Origin: Granulosicoccus sp963833195
Lineage (GTDB): Bacteria; Pseudomonadota; Gammaproteobacteria; Granulosicoccales; Granulosicoccaceae
DNA: 64,000 nt
Assembly (NCBI GenBank): GCA_963833195.1
Contig: CAWHXF010000027.1
Location: 3,224,001 to 3,288,000, forward strand
Direction: 5' to 3'
Shown here: positions 7,757 through 16,539 of the stretch, one piece after another
Numbering within the stretch: the stretch's first letter is position 1
Layout of the letters: each line of letters opens with the position of its first letter
Made by a program: the position numbers and the translations under genes
The notes under the pieces: generated by a model
What the model was told of the DNA's origin: nothing
Databases searched by the model: none
What the model saw: only the letters and a program-made list of their open reading frames with translations

Positions 7757-9400
7757 GTGTCACCCGCTGTAACCTCTGCCGCCGAAGCGCGTCGGCAACG
7801 CCGCCTGCTGGACGCGATGAGCGAGGCCTTCTGCGTCATCGAGGTCGTCGTCGATGATCGCGGGGACGCCGCCGACTACCTCTACCGCGACGCCAACGCC
7901 GCCTTCGCGCGCCACATGCGCGTCCACGACGTCGAGGGCAGGCTCGCGAGCGAGCTGTTCCCGCATCTCGAGCGCACGTGGCTGGACGCCATGCGGCGCG
8001 TGTGGGAGACGGGCGAGCCCGAGGACCTCATGGACCACGTCGCCGAGATCGATGGCTGGTTCGAGGTGTCGCTGACGCGCGTCGGTCCGCGCGAGGCGCG
8101 GCAACTGACCTGCCTGCTGCGCGACGTCACGGCCAGGAAGCTCGAGCAGGACGAGCGCGAGGCCAACGCGCGGCGGCTGCGCGAGCTCGCCGACCAGCTG
8201 ACCGAGAGCGATCGCAGGAAGACCGAATTCCTCGCATCGCTCGCGCACGAGCTCAGGAATCCCCTCGCCCCGATACGCAACGGCCTGGAACTGATCGGCG
8301 GCGGGACCCTGCCCGCGGATCAGATGGACTCGCTGCTCGCGATGATGACGCGCCAGCTGGACCACGTCGTGCGCCTCGTGGACGACCTGCTGGACGTCGC
8401 GCGCATCTCGCAGGGCACCATCGTGCTGCGCCCGGAAATGGCCGCGCTCGCGGACGTGCTGGCGCCGGCCATCGAGACGGCGCGCCCGCTCATGGAGGAG
8501 GCGGGACACACGTTCGAGGTCGAGCTGCCGCCCGACCCGGTGCCGCTGTGCGTGGACCCGGTGCGCATCGCCCAGACCGTGCTGAACCTGCTCGACAACG
8601 CCGCGCGCTACACCTCGCCGGGCGGCCGGGTACGGCTCGCGGCGAGCGCGGTCCCCGACGACGAGGGCACCGGCTCGCACGTCGTCATCGGCGTCAGCGA
8701 CGACGGCGACGGGCTGGAGCGAGGCTCGCTCAGGCGCGTGTTCGAGATGTTCACGCGCAACGAGTCGCGCGCGCCGCGCCGCGACGGTGGACTGGGCGTC
8801 GGCCTGCCGCTGGCCGAGCGGCTGGCGCGCCTGCACGGCGGCACGCTCGTCGCGCACAGCGACGGACCCGGCACCGGCAGCCGCTTCGAGCTGCGGCTCC
8901 CCATCGAGACGGATCCGGACCGCTGCGGCCCGGACGACGAGCGCCCCTTCGACGCGCGCTCCTTCGACGGGAACCTCGCGGATCTCGAGGAACCCCGGGA
9001 GACCGCTGCGTCCGGGTCGCGCGGCGTGCACCGCGTGCTGGTCGTGGACGACAACGCCGACGCGGCCGACACCCTGGCCAAGGTGCTGCGCCTGCGCGGC
9101 TACGAGGCCACGACGGCGCACGGCGGCCGGGCCGCCGTCGCCGGCGTGCGCGAGGCCCGCCCCGACGTGGTGTTCCTGGATCTCGGCATGCCCGACATGA
9201 CGGGCTACGAGGTCGCCGCCGAGCTCGATCGACAGGGCACGCGCGCGGGGCTCGTGCTCATCGCGCTGACGGGCTGGGGGTCGGCCGCGGACCGGGCGCG
9301 CACCGCGGCCGCGGGCTTCGACCACCACCTGACCAAGCCCGTGTCGGCGGCGAAGGTGCTCGGCCTGCTGGCGAAGCTCGAGGTGCCGGGGGACCGCTGA
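7757..9400 (+). CDS. Hybrid sensor histidine kinase (PAS-HisKA-HATPase-REC)
   Basis: A 547-residue soluble kinase. A PAS-like sensor spans about residues 15-128, with a short coiled linker to about 155. HisKA carries SLAHELRNPLAP with phospho-acceptor His164. The ATPase has the N box NLLDNAARY (277-285), DDGDGL (315-320) and a GLGVGLPLAERL G2 box. A C-terminal receiver (about 425-545) has DD at 431-432, acceptor Asp475 in FLDLGMPD, and Lys in HLTKP. No membrane segment is seen, so the signal is probably cytoplasmic. The start is GTG. It splits ribF from ileS, which are normally neighbours, and no partner response regulator lies nearby. Confidence 0.9.
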   Translation: MSPAVTSAAEARRQRRLLDAMSEAFCVIEVVVDDRGDAADYLYRDANAAFARHMRVHDVEGRLASELFPHLERTWLDAMRRVWETGEPEDLMDHVAEIDGWFEVSLTRVGPREARQLTCLLRDVTARKLEQDEREANARRLRELADQLTESDRRKTEFLASLAHELRNPLAPIRNGLELIGGGTLPADQMDSLLAMMTRQLDHVVRLVDDLLDVARISQGTIVLRPEMAALADVLAPAIETARPLMEEAGHTFEVELPPDPVPLCVDPVRIAQTVLNLLDNAARYTSPGGRVRLAASAVPDDEGTGSHVVIGVSDDGDGLERGSLRRVFEMFTRNESRAPRRDGGLGVGLPLAERLARLHGGTLVAHSDGPGTGSRFELRLPIETDPDRCGPDDERPFDARSFDGNLADLEEPRETAASGSRGVHRVLVVDDNADAADTLAKVLRLRGYEATTAHGGRAAVAGVREARPDVVFLDLGMPDMTGYEVAAELDRQGTRAGLVLIALTGWGSAADRARTAAAGFDHHLTKPVSAAKVLGLLAKLEVPGDR

Positions 9401-9511
9401 GGTCTTCGCATACACTGGGGGGCCGTCCCGCCCCTTGCGGCTTCGGCCCGCACGGCGCGGCCGGGCCCCGCGCGGACCTTCGAGTTGACGAGTTGAAACG
9501 CGGCGCGACCG

Positions 9512-12367
9512 GTGACCGACTACAAGCACACGCTGAACCTGCCGAAGACCGGCTTCCCCATGCGCGGCAACCTCGCGCAGCGCGAGCCCAGGATGCTCGA
9601 GCGCTGGGACGCCGAAGGCTACTACGAGCGCATCCGCGAAGCCTCCGCCGGCCGGCCGACCTTCATCCTGCACGACGGTCCGCCGTACGCGAACGGCGAC
9701 ATCCACATCGGCCACGTCGTCAACAAGACGATCAAGGACATGATCGTCAAGAGCCGCCAGCTCGCGGGCTTCGATGCGCCCTACGTGCCGGGCTGGGACT
9801 GCCACGGGCTGCCGATCGAGAACAAGGTCGAGAAGACGGCCGGAGTGCCGGGTCGCGACCTCACCGAGGCGGAGTTCCGCGCCGCGTGCCGCGAGTACGC
9901 GGCCGGCCAGATCGATGCGCAGCGCGCCGAGTTCCGGCGCCTGGGCATCCTCGGCGACTGGGACCGGCCCTACCTCACCATGGACTTCGCCAACGAGGCC
10001 GGCATCGTGCGCGCGCTCGGGCGCATCGTGGCCGCCGGGCACGTCTACCGGGGCGTGCGGCCCGTGTACTGGAGCTGGGGCGCGCACACCGCCCTGGCCG
10101 AGGCCGAGATCGAGTACCACGACAAGGTGTCGACGGCCATCGACGTGCGCTTCCGGCCGCGCGACCCGGCCGCGGTGCTGGAGCGGTTCGGCGTCGCCGA
10201 CGACGGGCATGACGTCTCGGCCGTCATCTGGACGACGACGCCGTGGACCATTCCCGGCAACCTCGCGCTCACGGTGCACCCCGAGCTGGAGTACGCGCTC
10301 GTGGAGGTGTCCGGCGCGCCCGGAGTCGACGGTTCCGAGCGCATGATCCTCGCCGCGGATCTCGTCGAGTCCTGCATGGGCCGCTGGGGCCTCGATGGGG
10401 CCAAGGTGCTGGGCACGGCCACGGGCGCGCGGCTGGAGGGGCTCGTGTTCGCGCACCCGCTCTACGAGCGCGACTCGCTGCTGATCACCGGCGACTACGT
10501 CACGACCGAGGCCGGCACGGGCGTGGTGCACACCGCGCCCGACCACGGCGTGGACGACTTCCACGCCGCGCGGCGCGCGGGGCTCGGGCTGCTGGACAAC
10601 GTCGACGACCGCGGGCTCTTCCGCGCGCACGTCGAGCTCTTCGCCGGCGAGCACGTCATGAAGGTCGACGCGCACATGGACGAGGAGCTCGGGAAGCGCG
10701 GCGCGCTCGTGCACTCGGCCCGATACGAGCACAGCTACCCGTACTGCTGGCGCACCAAGACGCCCATCGTGTACCGCGCCACGCCGCAGTGGTTCGTCTC
10801 GATGGAGAAGGAGCACCTGCGCGCCGACACCATGCAGGCCATCGCGGGCGTCACCTGGGTGCCCGACTGGGGCCGCGCGCGCATCGAGGGCATGATCGCC
10901 ACGCGCCCGGACTGGTGCATCTCGCGCCAGCGCTACTGGGGCGTGCCGATCTGCTTCCTGGTGCACCGCGAGACCGGCGAGCCGCACCCCGAGACGCCGA
11001 CCCTGATCGAGCGCGCGGCGAGCGCGATCGAGGCCGGCGGCATCCAGGCGTGGTTCGACATGAGCGTCGCGGACGCGCTCGGCGACGCGCCCGGGGACGC
11101 CGGTGACCCGGACGAGTGGGAGAAGGTCACCGACGTGCTGGACGTCTGGTTCGATTCGGGCACGTCCTGGTCGCACGTGCTGCAGGCGAGCGATCGGTAT
11201 CCGGCCGACATGTACCTCGAGGGCTCGGACCAGCACCGCGGCTGGTTCCACTCGTCCATCCTCACGAGCGTCGCGATCGAGAAGCGCGCGCCGTACCGCC
11301 AGGTGCTCACGCACGGCTTCACGGTCGATGCGCAGGGCAGGAAGATGTCGAAGTCGCTCGGCAACGTCATCGCGCCGCAGAAGCTGCTGAAGACGCTCGG
11401 CGCGGACGTCGTGCGACTGTGGGTCTGCTCGGCGGACTATCGCGGCGAGATGACGGTCAGCCAGGAGATCCTGGATCGCATGAGCGACAGCTACCGGCGC
11501 ATCAGGAACACCTGCCGCTACCTGCTCTCCGCCATCGGCGACTTCGACCCGGCGAGCGACATGGTGGCCCCGGCGGACATGCTGGCGCTGGACGCCTGGG
11601 CGGTGGACCGCACGCTCGCCGTGCAGCGGGTCGTGGACGATGCCTACGAGCGCTACCAGTTCCACACCGTCTACCAGGCGCTGCACAACTTCTGCGCGGT
11701 CGACATGTCGAGCTTCTACCTCGACGTCGTGAAGGATCGCCAGTACACGATGCCCGCGAACAGCCACGGCCGACGCTCGGCGCAGAGCGCCATGCACCGC
11801 GTGGTGGACGCCATGGTGCGCTGGATCGCACCGGTGCTGAGCTTCACCGCCGACGAGATCTGGGAGGAGCTTCGAAGGACCGACGTCGCGCGCGCCGGGA
11901 TCGTGTTCACCGAGACCTGGCTCGACACGCTCGCGCCGCTGGATGCGGGCGCCGCGCTGTCGGTCGCCGACTGGGCGCTGGTCGTGGAGGTGCGCGACGC
12001 GGTGTCGAAGGCACTCGAGACGTTGCGCGCCGCGGGCACGATCGGCGGCTCGCTGGACGCGAGCGTGTCGGTGCACGCGCCGGAGCCCGTGCACGCGGTG
12101 CTCGCGAAGCTCGGCGACGAGCTGCGCTTCGTGCTGATCACCTCGGAGGCGGCGCTCGAGTCGTTCGAGAACGCTCCCGTCGAGGCGGCGCGCGCGATGA
12201 CGTCGATGGGCACGATCGCGGTCGATGCGCGGCGCATGGAGGCCGACAAGTGCGCGCGCTGCTGGCACCGGCGCGTCGACGTCGGCGCGCACGCCGCGCA
12301 CCCGGAGCTGTGCGGGCGCTGCGTCGGGAACGTCGACGGCGCCGGCGAGACGCGGCGGGTCGCCTGA
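9512..12367 (+). CDS. ileS: Isoleucyl-tRNA synthetase
   Basis: Class I synthetase that charges tRNA-Ile, with an editing domain that removes mischarged Val. HIGH is at residues 65-68 and KMSKS at 611-615. The WTTTPWTIPGN editing-domain motif is near 235-245. The C-terminal zinc-binding part has CARCWHRR and CGRC near 913-935, as in the E. coli-type enzyme. The 951 residues fit. The start is GTG, giving MTDYKHTLNLPKTGFPMRG. Its last base is the A of the lspA ATG. Confidence 0.96.
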   Translation: MTDYKHTLNLPKTGFPMRGNLAQREPRMLERWDAEGYYERIREASAGRPTFILHDGPPYANGDIHIGHVVNKTIKDMIVKSRQLAGFDAPYVPGWDCHGLPIENKVEKTAGVPGRDLTEAEFRAACREYAAGQIDAQRAEFRRLGILGDWDRPYLTMDFANEAGIVRALGRIVAAGHVYRGVRPVYWSWGAHTALAEAEIEYHDKVSTAIDVRFRPRDPAAVLERFGVADDGHDVSAVIWTTTPWTIPGNLALTVHPELEYALVEVSGAPGVDGSERMILAADLVESCMGRWGLDGAKVLGTATGARLEGLVFAHPLYERDSLLITGDYVTTEAGTGVVHTAPDHGVDDFHAARRAGLGLLDNVDDRGLFRAHVELFAGEHVMKVDAHMDEELGKRGALVHSARYEHSYPYCWRTKTPIVYRATPQWFVSMEKEHLRADTMQAIAGVTWVPDWGRARIEGMIATRPDWCISRQRYWGVPICFLVHRETGEPHPETPTLIERAASAIEAGGIQAWFDMSVADALGDAPGDAGDPDEWEKVTDVLDVWFDSGTSWSHVLQASDRYPADMYLEGSDQHRGWFHSSILTSVAIEKRAPYRQVLTHGFTVDAQGRKMSKSLGNVIAPQKLLKTLGADVVRLWVCSADYRGEMTVSQEILDRMSDSYRRIRNTCRYLLSAIGDFDPASDMVAPADMLALDAWAVDRTLAVQRVVDDAYERYQFHTVYQALHNFCAVDMSSFYLDVVKDRQYTMPANSHGRRSAQSAMHRVVDAMVRWIAPVLSFTADEIWEELRRTDVARAGIVFTETWLDTLAPLDAGAALSVADWALVVEVRDAVSKALETLRAAGTIGGSLDASVSVHAPEPVHAVLAKLGDELRFVLITSEAALESFENAPVEAARAMTSMGTIAVDARRMEADKCARCWHRRVDVGAHAAHPELCGRCVGNVDGAGETRRVA

Positions 12368-12885
12368 TGCCGCTCTGGCTGCGCTACGGCATCGCCGCGC
12401 TCGTGGTGGCGCTGGACCAGTGGTCGAAGCTCGCCATCGAGGCCTCGGCGCTGGAGTTGTACGAGCGCATCCGCATCACCAGCTTCTTCAACATCACCAA
12501 GGCCTACAACCCGGGGGCCGCGTTCAGCTTCCTGGCCGATTCCGGCGGCTGGCAGCGCTGGTTCTTCACCATCGTCAGCGCCGTGGTGAGCGTGGTGCTC
12601 GTCGTGTGGCTCGCCCGCATGCAGCGCGCGGAGCGCTGGCTCGCGCTCGCCATCTCGCTCATCCTGGGCGGCGCGGTGGGCAACCTCATCGATCGCATCG
12701 CCTACGGGCACGTGGTGGACTTCATCCAGGTGCACTGGGCCGAGCGCTACTTCCCCTCGTTCAACCTCGCGGACTCGGCGATCACGGCCGGCACGGTGCT
12801 GCTGCTGATCCTGACCTTCGCCGATTCGCGCGCGGCGCGCCGCGAGGCCACCACCGACCCCGACCCCTCACAAGACCCCCGATGA
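12367..12885 (+). CDS. lspA: Lipoprotein signal peptidase (signal peptidase II)
   Basis: Inner-membrane aspartyl peptidase that cleaves signal peptides of prolipoproteins. The 172-residue product has four hydrophobic helices and the family blocks VALDQWSK, NITKAYNPGAAFSFL, GNLIDRIAYGHVVDF and FNLADS; the last two carry the catalytic aspartates. The start is fixed by the TGATG overlap with ileS. Its stop overlaps the ispH ATG. At least two lipoprotein substrates are encoded here (near 17.9-19.9 and 20.7 kb). Confidence 0.95.
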   Translation: MPLWLRYGIAALVVALDQWSKLAIEASALELYERIRITSFFNITKAYNPGAAFSFLADSGGWQRWFFTIVSAVVSVVLVVWLARMQRAERWLALAISLILGGAVGNLIDRIAYGHVVDFIQVHWAERYFPSFNLADSAITAGTVLLLILTFADSRAARREATTDPDPSQDPR

Positions 12886-13853
12886 AGATCCTGCTCGCCA
12901 ACCCGCGCGGCTTCTGCGCCGGCGTCGATCGCGCCATCGAGATCGTGGAGCGCGCCATCGAGCTGCACGGCGCGCCCATCTACGTGCGCCACGAGGTGGT
13001 GCACAACCGCCACGTCGTCGACGGGCTGCGCGACAAGGGCGCGGTGTTCGTCGAGGAACTCGACGAGGTGCCCGACGACGCCACCGTCATCTTCAGCGCG
13101 CACGGCGTGTCGAGCGCGGTCGAGCGGGCCGCGGCCGCGCGCGGGCTGCAGGTCTTCGACGCCACCTGCCCGCTCGTCACCAAGGTGCACATGGAAGTCG
13201 TCAAGTACGCGCGCGAGGGGCGCGAGGTCATCCTTATCGGACATGCCGGACACCCCGAGGTCGAGGGCACGATGGGGCGCTACGACACGCGTGCCGGCGG
13301 GCGCATCGTGCTGGTGCAGTCGGTGGACGAGGTGGCAGCGCTCGAGGTGCGAGATGCCGCGAGCCTCGCCTTCGTGTCGCAGACGACGCTCTCGGTGGAC
13401 GACACCGAGGAGATCATCGCCGCGTTGCGCGCACGCTTCCCGGGCATCGCCGCGCCGAAGCGCGAGGACATCTGCTACGCCACGCAGAACCGCCAGGACG
13501 CCGTGAAGCAGCTGTGCCGCGAGGTGGACCTGCTGCTGGTCGTCGGGGCACCCAACAGCTCGAACTCGAACCGGCTGGCCGAGCTCGGCGGCCGTGCGGG
13601 GGTCGAGTCGCACCTGATCAACAATGCCGACGAGATCGAGCCGCGCTGGCTCGAGAACCGACGCGCCGTCGGGGTCACCGCCGGCGCCTCGGCACCCGAG
13701 GTGCTCGTGGCCGGGGTGGTGCAGCGGCTACGGGACGCAGGCGGTGAAACTGCCCAGGAGCTCGACGGCATCGTCGAGACCGTCACCTTCGCCATCCCGC
13801 GCACGCTCAGGCGTCGCGACGCGCTCGCGGGCGGGACGCGCCCGCCCGGCTGA
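12882..13853 (+). CDS. ispH: 4-hydroxy-3-methylbut-2-enyl diphosphate reductase
   Basis: Iron-sulfur enzyme of the last MEP-pathway step, producing IPP and DMAPP, the substrates IspB uses. The three cluster cysteines are Cys12 (NPRGFCAGVDRA), Cys96 (DATCPLVTK) and Cys198 (EDICYATQNRQ). HEVVHNRHVV and GHAGHPEVEGT are also conserved. The 323-residue length is normal. The ATG overlaps the lspA stop by four bases. The fkpB/slpA gene that separates lspA and ispH in Pseudomonas and E. coli is absent. Confidence 0.96.
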   Translation: MKILLANPRGFCAGVDRAIEIVERAIELHGAPIYVRHEVVHNRHVVDGLRDKGAVFVEELDEVPDDATVIFSAHGVSSAVERAAAARGLQVFDATCPLVTKVHMEVVKYAREGREVILIGHAGHPEVEGTMGRYDTRAGGRIVLVQSVDEVAALEVRDAASLAFVSQTTLSVDDTEEIIAALRARFPGIAAPKREDICYATQNRQDAVKQLCREVDLLLVVGAPNSSNSNRLAELGGRAGVESHLINNADEIEPRWLENRRAVGVTAGASAPEVLVAGVVQRLRDAGGETAQELDGIVETVTFAIPRTLRRRDALAGGTRPPG

Positions 13854-14177
13854 GCCGGCAGGCACCGCGGGGTCGCCGCGCTCCGCCGCGTCGCCGCGAC
13901 CGTTCATCGCGGTCGCGGCCCCGCGCAGCCGTTCGTCCTCGCACGGCGGATCGGTGCGGGGCCGGCGGGCGGTCGCGGACGCGTCGGCTCGGCGGCGCGG
14001 TATCGAGGCAATGGTCATCGGCGTTTGCGGCGTCGATCCGGCGAAGGCGCCGGATTCCAGGAAGGTACGTCGCGCTCGCGCCGCCGGACGGGACCCGGAC
14101 GCGATCCGGGACATTTGACAGCTCGGCGAGCGCACGCTTGCGCACTCGTCCGCGAACGTGCGGGGGTCCGGCGGGCG
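13854..14177. other. Gene-free gap with stem-loops between ispH and the MscS gene
   Basis: These 324 bases hold no convincing gene; both flanking genes end here. Two perfect hairpins are present: one at 13893-13919 (10-bp stem) and one at 14036-14055 (8-bp stem ATCCGGCG/CGCCGGAT, loop aagg). Either could help end the converging transcripts, but neither has a clear T-run. Confidence 0.5.
13893..13919. terminator. Hairpin after the ileS-lspA-ispH genes
   Basis: GCCGCGACCG, a 7-base loop and CGGTCGCGGC form a perfect 10-bp GC-rich stem 40 bases after the ispH stop. There is no T-tract, so intrinsic termination is doubtful. Confidence 0.35.
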
Positions 14178-14912
14178 TCAGGAAGCCGGCAGCGCGAGCG
14201 ACTCCGTCTCGTGCGCGCCGAGCTCGCGGATGGCTTCCTTGCCGCGCACCGTCAGGTCGCTGATGAACAGGAACTGGTCTCGCATGTCGAAGGGATACGC
14301 CTTCAACTGGTAGCGCGTGCCCCAGGTCTCCTGGTTCACGATGACGGTGACGGGCTTGGCGTATTCCAGGTAGGCGCTCGTGAGCGCCACGTCCTGCAGC
14401 CGCGAGCGCAGCTCGCGCGCGTCGTGCGCCCCGGACACGTGGAATCTCGCCACGCACATGAGGGTCTCGGCGCCGTCGTTCGAGCTCGAGACGTTCTCTT
14501 CCCAGAGCTTGGAGTGCGGCACGGTGACGATGTCGTCGTCCGGCGTGCACAGGCGCAGCGAGCGCATGCCCACGTAGCGCACCTCGCCGTAGTCCTCCCC
14601 CACCCTGACCCAGTCGCCGGGGCGGTACGGGCGCTCGAACAGCGCGACGATGCCCGCCAGCAGGCTGCTGACGTAGTCCTTGAAGGCGAAGCCGATGGCG
14701 ACGCCGACCGCGCCCGCTATCACCAGGAAGTTCTGCAGCGTGACGTTGAAGACGATCGGCACGATCCAGGCGATCGCCACGAGGATCAGCAGCAGGCGCG
14801 CGACGGGCAGCGTGCCGAGCACGTAAAGCCGGAAGCGCGTCGGCACGATGTCCGCGAACGGGGGCACGACGCGGCTGAGCAGTGCGATGGCCGCGATCGC
14901 GCCGAGCAGCAC
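14178..14912 (-). CDS. MscS-family mechanosensitive channel
   Basis: Small-conductance channel of the inner membrane. The pore helix and beta domain are clear: GAVGVAIGFAFKDYVSSLLAG, then FERPYRPGDWV and GEVRYVGMRSLRLCTPDDDIVTVPHSKL. The GTG at 14912 is the first standard start codon, but it would begin inside the first membrane helix. The frame stays open and coding-like up to a TAG at 15015-15017. A CTG at 14993, eight bases after GGGAG, would give 271 residues and restore that helix. It is the same frame as the gene upstream. Confidence 0.85.
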   Translation of the reverse strand: MLLGAIAAIALLSRVVPPFADIVPTRFRLYVLGTLPVARLLLILVAIAWIVPIVFNVTLQNFLVIAGAVGVAIGFAFKDYVSSLLAGIVALFERPYRPGDWVRVGEDYGEVRYVGMRSLRLCTPDDDIVTVPHSKLWEENVSSSNDGAETLMCVARFHVSGAHDARELRSRLQDVALTSAYLEYAKPVTVIVNQETWGTRYQLKAYPFDMRDQFLFISDLTVRGKEAIRELGAHETESLALPAS

Positions 14913-15014
14913 GAGCGCGATCTCGAGCCAGCCGAACAGCGCCAGCTCGTTCAGCAGCTTGTCGACGCGCTCGGCGTTCAGTGAGCTTTCCAGGTCCGGC
15001 TCTCCCGCGGTGTC

Positions 15015-16043
15015 CTACAGCGGCGGCAACGGATAGCCCGCCACGTCGAGCGCGGCGCGCACCGACGGGTAGGCTCCGGGCCGGCAGCGGAAGCTCTCGG
15101 CGTCGCGCTCGATGAACCCCGCGCGCTCGAGCGCGCGCACCATGCCGCTCTGCCCGACGAGCGGCAGCACGTCCTCGAGCTCGGCGGGCGTGAGGAAGGC
15201 GTGGATGAGCAGTGCCTGCAGCACGAGACAGGCATCGTGCTCGTGGCCCGCGGGCAGGTGCAGCGCGGACTCGTGCGCGATCCACATCGTGTGCGCGTCG
15301 TCCTCGGCACGGCGCGGCGCCTCGTCCTCCTCGACCGGCAAGGTGCGCAGGCTGCGCCGCCACGACTGCCAGCACACCCACGGAATGCCGCGCCCGCGGG
15401 CGGCCAGCTCCTTCAGGTACGGGTGGCGAAGCTCGCCCGCGTCGTCGAGCGCGAACACGTCGGTCCCGTCATCGATCGCGCGCACGGTGACCTCCGCGGT
15501 GTCGTCGGCGTGCGCGAGCTCGACCAGCCAGTCGCGCAGGCGCTGCGCGTCGAAGGCGGACGGCGTCACGGGCGCCGGCAGGATCAGGTCCGCGCGCGTC
15601 GCCTTCGCCACGAAGCTCCAGCCCCAGGCGTTGACGGCGATCAGGCACCGCCGGTCGGTGTCGGCGACCTCGGCGAGCAACCGGCGCACGAGCTCGAGCC
15701 CGTGGCGATGCCGCAGGAACCAGCGCTCGAGCCGCGGTATCGCGAGCACCTCCACGGAATCCGCGATGAAGGACGCGTCCGGTACGCTGCCGGGCTGCAG
15801 GAGCGCGTTCCGGCCCGGCTCGTCGAGGATGTCGAGGCCGCGTTGCCGAGCGAGGCGCGCCACGAGGTTTCGCGTGTCGCAAGGCGGCATGACGACGAGC
15901 AGGACGCGCGCGTTCGCCCCCTCGTCGGCCAACCACTCGTCGATGGCCGCGTCGAGCTGCTCGACGACCACGCGGCAATCCGGCACGGCGACGTAGTCCT
16001 CGACGGTCGCGTACGCGGCGCGCTGCAGGCGGTCGTCGCGCAC
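15015..16043 (-). CDS. Conserved hypothetical protein upstream of MscS
   Basis: Unrecognised 342-residue soluble protein from a GTG at 16043. It contains ordered segments such as ARVLLVVMPPCDTRN, RRCLIAVNAWGWSFV and IPWVCWQSWRRSL, and a C-terminal part that looks like a winged-helix (LVLQALLIHAFLTPAELEDVLPL...VRALERAGFIER). That could be DNA-binding or an adaptor; this is inference. Coding-like sequence continues in frame upstream for about 50 codons (including LQRLRERLLPAFAKKREPT) without ATG, GTG or TTG, so a CTG start near 16190 is possible. It ends with TAG directly ahead of the MscS frame, which suggests joint function with the channel. Confidence 0.65.
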   Translation of the reverse strand: MRDDRLQRAAYATVEDYVAVPDCRVVVEQLDAAIDEWLADEGANARVLLVVMPPCDTRNLVARLARQRGLDILDEPGRNALLQPGSVPDASFIADSVEVLAIPRLERWFLRHRHGLELVRRLLAEVADTDRRCLIAVNAWGWSFVAKATRADLILPAPVTPSAFDAQRLRDWLVELAHADDTAEVTVRAIDDGTDVFALDDAGELRHPYLKELAARGRGIPWVCWQSWRRSLRTLPVEEDEAPRRAEDDAHTMWIAHESALHLPAGHEHDACLVLQALLIHAFLTPAELEDVLPLVGQSGMVRALERAGFIERDAESFRCRPGAYPSVRAALDVAGYPLPPL

Positions 16044-16209
16044 GGTCGGCTCGCGCTTCTTCGCGAATGCGGGCAGCAGCCGCTCGCGCAGCCGCTGCAG
16101 CGTGTCGAGCGTCGGCGCCTCCGGCGGTGCATAGGCGTCGAGCGGGCCCAGCGCGTCGGTCTCGTGCGGCTCGCTCCGGCGCGCGGCGTTCAGGCGCGAT
16201 CCGTCCGGG

Positions 16210-16473
16210 TCAGGCCGCGTCGCTGCGCTCGGCGTCGATGCCCGCGTACAGCCAGTTCTCGAAGGTCTTGTCGATCCACGGCGTGATCACGTAGTTCAGC
16301 AGCGGCACGGTGATCATGGTCTCGATCATGAGCTTCAGCCACAGCACGGGGTCCACGGGCAGCCACTTGATCGTGTAGGACAGCACCAGCAGCACCGGAA
16401 AGAGCGCGAGCCACTTCAGCACCATGATCTTCCAGGTCGGCGGCGAGGACTCGCCTTTGCTGTCGTCGCTCAT
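16210..16473 (-). CDS. Small two-helix membrane protein
   Basis: An 87-residue protein with a polar N-terminus, two hydrophobic helices (LKWLALFPVLLVLSYTI and LKLMIETMITVPLLNYVI) and the ending TPWIDKTFENWLYAG. The PPTWKIMVLKWLALFP...PLLNYVITP pattern resembles the membrane tail of some COG3224 'antibiotic biosynthesis monooxygenase' proteins, without the monooxygenase part; I hold this loosely. It precedes the two genes that end with MscS and probably shares their transcript. Confidence 0.7.
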   Translation of the reverse strand: MSDDSKGESSPPTWKIMVLKWLALFPVLLVLSYTIKWLPVDPVLWLKLMIETMITVPLLNYVITPWIDKTFENWLYAGIDAERSDAA

Positions 16474-16539
16474 GCAGGGTTCGCGCGGGTCGGATCACGG
16501 CGCGCGAGTATGCTCGCCGCATCTGCGCGGCCGCGGCGA

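Noticed and set aside
7760..12301. A 1,513-codon open frame on the minus strand under the kinase and ileS genes
   Set aside because: It is the mirror of GC-rich coding DNA. Its translation is Arg/Ala/His-rich with no domain, while the plus strand holds two clear enzymes.
13728..14135. A 135-codon minus-strand frame after ispH
   Set aside because: It overlaps the ispH end, is Ala/Arg/Pro-rich without structure, and the region is better explained by hairpins.
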